This document shows positions 61,821-64,000 of a DNA stretch of 64,000 nt, one piece after another (position 1 is the stretch's first letter; every line of letters starts with the position of its first letter). A model generated the notes under the pieces. It ran no database searches and was not told the DNA's origin. It saw only the letters and a program-made list of their open reading frames with translations. The DNA is from Chamaelirium japonicum (taxonomy: Eukaryota > Streptophyta > Magnoliopsida > Liliales > Melanthiaceae): positions 35,012,741-35,076,740 of the forward strand of contig OX393557.1 of assembly GCA_947650365.1 (NCBI GenBank), read 5' to 3'. A program made the position numbers and the translations under genes.

Positions 61821-63495
61821 ATGTCTTCCACCGTCGTCGATGCCGCCTCCTTACTCCTCCCCAACACCATCGTCTCCCCGCTCCTCGCCCTTCTCGTCGC
61901 CGCCTGCCTCCTCTGGTTCTCCCCCGGAGGGCTCGCGTGGGCCCTCTCCCGCGCCCGCCGCACCATCCCCGGCCCTCCGGGCATCGTCCTCGCCCTCTCC
62001 GGCACCGCCGCACACCGCGTCCTCGCCAAGCTCGCCGGGTCCCTCCAGGCCACCCGCCTGATGGCTTTCTCGGTCGGCGTCACCCGCTTCATCGTGTCCA
62101 GCCACCCGGACACGGCGAGGGAGATCCTCGGCAGCTCTGCCTTCGCCGACCGCCCGATCAAGGAGTCGGCCTACGAGCTCCTCTTCCACCGCGCGATGGG
62201 CTTCGCCCCGTTCGGCGAGTACTGGAGGAACCTGCGCAGGATCTCCGCCACCCACCTGTTCAGCCCCCGGCGTATCGCGGCGTCCGGGGAGAGCCGGCGC
62301 GCGATCGGGGCGCAGATGGCCGGCGAGATCAGTGCCCTCATGGCGAGGGACGGGGAGGTGGAGGTGAAGAGGGTGCTGCATTTCGGGTCGCTGAACAATG
62401 TCATGGTGAGCGTTTTCGGGAAAAGATTCGATTTTGGGACGGGGGACGGTGTGGAGCTCGAGGGGCTGGTGCGGGAGGGGTATGCGCTGCTCGGCGCCTT
62501 CAACTGGGGCGACCACTTCCCTCTGCTGGGGTGGCTGGACCTGCAGGGGGTGAGGAGGAGGTGCAGGGCTCTGGTCAGCAGGGTGAACGTGTTTGTGGGG
62601 AGGATCATAGAGGAGCACCGGATGAGAAGGAGTGCCGTTGGGGCCGTGGCCGATGGGGTTGGGGACTTCGTCGATGTCCTGCTTGACCTGGAGAGGGAGG
62701 AGAAGCTCTCTGATTCTGACATGGTTGCGGTTCTTTGGGTAGGATTTCATTTCCCCTGCTCTTCCAATCTCAAATGATATTATGATATTAACCTGGGATT
62801 TGATCTTCCCTTTGATTTTTTTTTTTTTTAACCTCAAGGTAAAAAATAAAAAAAAAATGGCAGAAAGATTCATCTTTTACTCAAAATATTTGCAGGAGAT
62901 GATCTTTAGAGGGAGTGATACAGTGGCAATCCTCTTGGAGTGGATCATGGCGAGAATGGTCCTGCACCCCGACATCCAATCCAGAGCCCAAGTGGAGATC
63001 GATGGCGTGGTGGGTCGCTCTCGCCTGGTCTGCGATGCCGACATCCCCAACCTTCCCTACCTCCAGTCCATAGTCAAGGAATCCCTCCGTATGCACCCTC
63101 CCGGCCCGCTCCTCTCGTGGGCTCGCCTCGCCATCCACGACGTCCACGTCGGGAATCACCTCGTCCCCGCGGGGACGACGGCGATGGTGAACATGTGGGC
63201 GATCGCGCACGACGGGTCCATCTGGGCCGACCCCGACGTGTTCGAGCCGGGGCGGTTCATGGCGGAGGACGTGAGCGTGCTGGGCTCGGACCTGAGGCTG
63301 GCGCCCTTCGGCTCGGGGAGGCGGGTCTGCCCCGGCAAGGCCATGGGCCTGGCGACCGTGCACCTCTGGCTGGCTCAGCTGCTCCAGGGCTTCGAATGGG
63401 CCCCCTCGGTGGCCGGCGTGGACCTCTCGGACTGCTTGAAGATGTCCCTTGAGATGAAGAACCCTTTGGTCTGCAAGGCTGTTCCGAGGTGCTGA
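61821..63495 (+). CDS. CYP78A: Cytochrome P450, CYP78A subfamily (exons 61821-62738 and 62896-63495)
   Basis: Predicted 505-residue, ER-anchored haem monooxygenase. Domains in order: hydrophobic anchor about residues 12-33; proline hinge PGPPG at 50-54; the CYP78A block [18 protein letters not shown]-helix FRGSDT at 310-315 just after the intron; ExxR as E368-R371 in [14 protein letters not shown] at 422-427; haem loop [11 protein letters not shown] with ligand Cys451. The C terminus [11 protein letters not shown] is the usual one. The gene has one phase-0 intron at the family's usual place. I chose ATG 61821; the frame upstream has no ATG. CYP78A enzymes (Arabidopsis KLUH, rice PLASTOCHRON1, maize CYP78A1) act with NADPH-P450 reductase and control organ and seed size and leaf initiation, probably by making a growth signal. 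Substrate is unsettled; fatty acid hydroxylation has been reported in vitro. At 505 residues it is slightly short for the family (about 510-555). All catalytic residues are present. Confidence 0.95.
62739..62895 (+). other. Intron of the CYP78A gene, 157 bp
   Basis: GT (62739-62740) after the Trp306 codon and tgcag (62891-62895) before Glu307, phase 0. It contains a T12 run and an A-rich patch and is AT-rich compared with the exons. The in-frame stop TGA at 62775 confirms that it must be spliced out. Confidence 0.92.
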
Positions 63496-64000
63496 AAGGT
63501 GGTGGCCGGTGGTGGTGGTGGTGGTGGTGGTGGTTTTTGGCTTAATAGTAGGGTTCTGACTGACTCTGATGGGCTCAAGTTTGGGTGGGGGTTGGAGATT
63601 AGGGTGCATGGTCTCCATAATTTTGTAACTTGCTAGCTAAGTATGTGTCTTTCTTCTAAGCCTTAGGGTTAGTTTAGGTATTAACAGGTGGCAAGCCTGA
63701 TACTAAGCTGTGGTTTTTTTTTTTTTATTTTAAGCAGAAGCTGCTATGTAGTTTGGTGATCATGTATACAGTTTGTGCTATGCAATGTGTACAACCTTTG
63801 CCCTGCATATGGACTGATTGGTTTCTAGCTCCTTCTGGCTTCTCTCCTTTTTCACTAAGCAGTTCACATCCAAGAGTGGTTAAGGGGGCAAGGAAATGAA
63901 ATCTCGAGGTAAATCGCGAAATATCTTGATTTTTCTCTCTGTGCAGGACAAGGCTCTGTCAGAAATCTTTAAAATATCTTTATTTTTTGGTTTACCGTGA
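63496..64000 (+). other. 3' untranslated region and downstream flank
   Basis: Begins with a (GGT)n run at about 63508-63534. T-rich elements near 63713-63730 and a tgtaac/ttgtgc-rich stretch follow. No canonical AATAAA is seen, so the polyadenylation site cannot be placed. No further gene is visible to the window end. Confidence 0.5.

Noticed and set aside
61851..62873. 340-codon minus-strand frame opposite the P450, and other long frames on both strands at 61711-63618
   Set aside because: Shadow frames caused by the high GC and third-position bias of the real gene; they cross the intron and have no domains.

Overview
This is a 64 kb piece of a flowering-plant nuclear genome, rich in transposons and with very few genes. 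I see one convincing protein-coding gene, a CYP78A-type cytochrome P450 at 61821-63495 (+) with a single phase-0 intron and GC-rich codon use. GC-rich coding sequence in an AT-rich background would suit a monocot, but I cannot fix the species or even the clade. Long CT, GA and TA microsatellites occur throughout, and most of the long open reading frames are just those microsatellites translated.

Layout. 1-8362: intergenic DNA with minisatellites, two Helitron-like 3' ends facing each other across a TA tract (2285-2420), and a GC-rich block with a possible orphan first exon (7557). 8363-29717: a very large inverted repeat, with arms 8363-17992 and 19796-29717 and a 1.8 kb unique spacer. Each arm carries the same set of elements: two hAT-type MITEs, a 0.95 kb hAT-like element, a small MITE, a GC-rich hairpin inside a TA microsatellite, a Helitron-like end and a pair of 255 bp direct repeats. 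29718-38460: scattered MITEs, a degraded LINE, short poly(A)-tailed retroposon copies, and three palindromic MITEs in a row.

38460-46554: a nest of LTR elements. One element has LTRs of about 1.2 kb around only about 113 bp of internal sequence. Two inverted solo LTRs sit in its 5' LTR. A third, different solo LTR sits in its 3' LTR and has seven copies of a 14 bp palindromic motif upstream of its TATA box. 46555-54230: MITEs, a 500 bp run of N flanked by the same ~370 bp on both sides (an unmerged contig overlap), purine/pyrimidine-rich DNA, and a GC-rich block. 54231-61590: a 40 bp minisatellite, an ~850 bp field of CTGTAGC palindromes, back-to-back hAT MITEs, a 600 bp hAT-type element with a perfect 8 bp target duplication, and AT-rich repeats. 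61591-64000: TATA box, CT-rich leader, CYP78A gene and 3' flank.

The genes do not form a pathway here. The biological interest lies in the genome structure: the 21 kb palindrome with hairpin-forming sequence at both outer junctions, and several element families that end exactly at TA microsatellites. Coordinates were read by eye, so repeat boundaries may be off by a few bases, and family assignments come from termini and target duplications rather than database searches.
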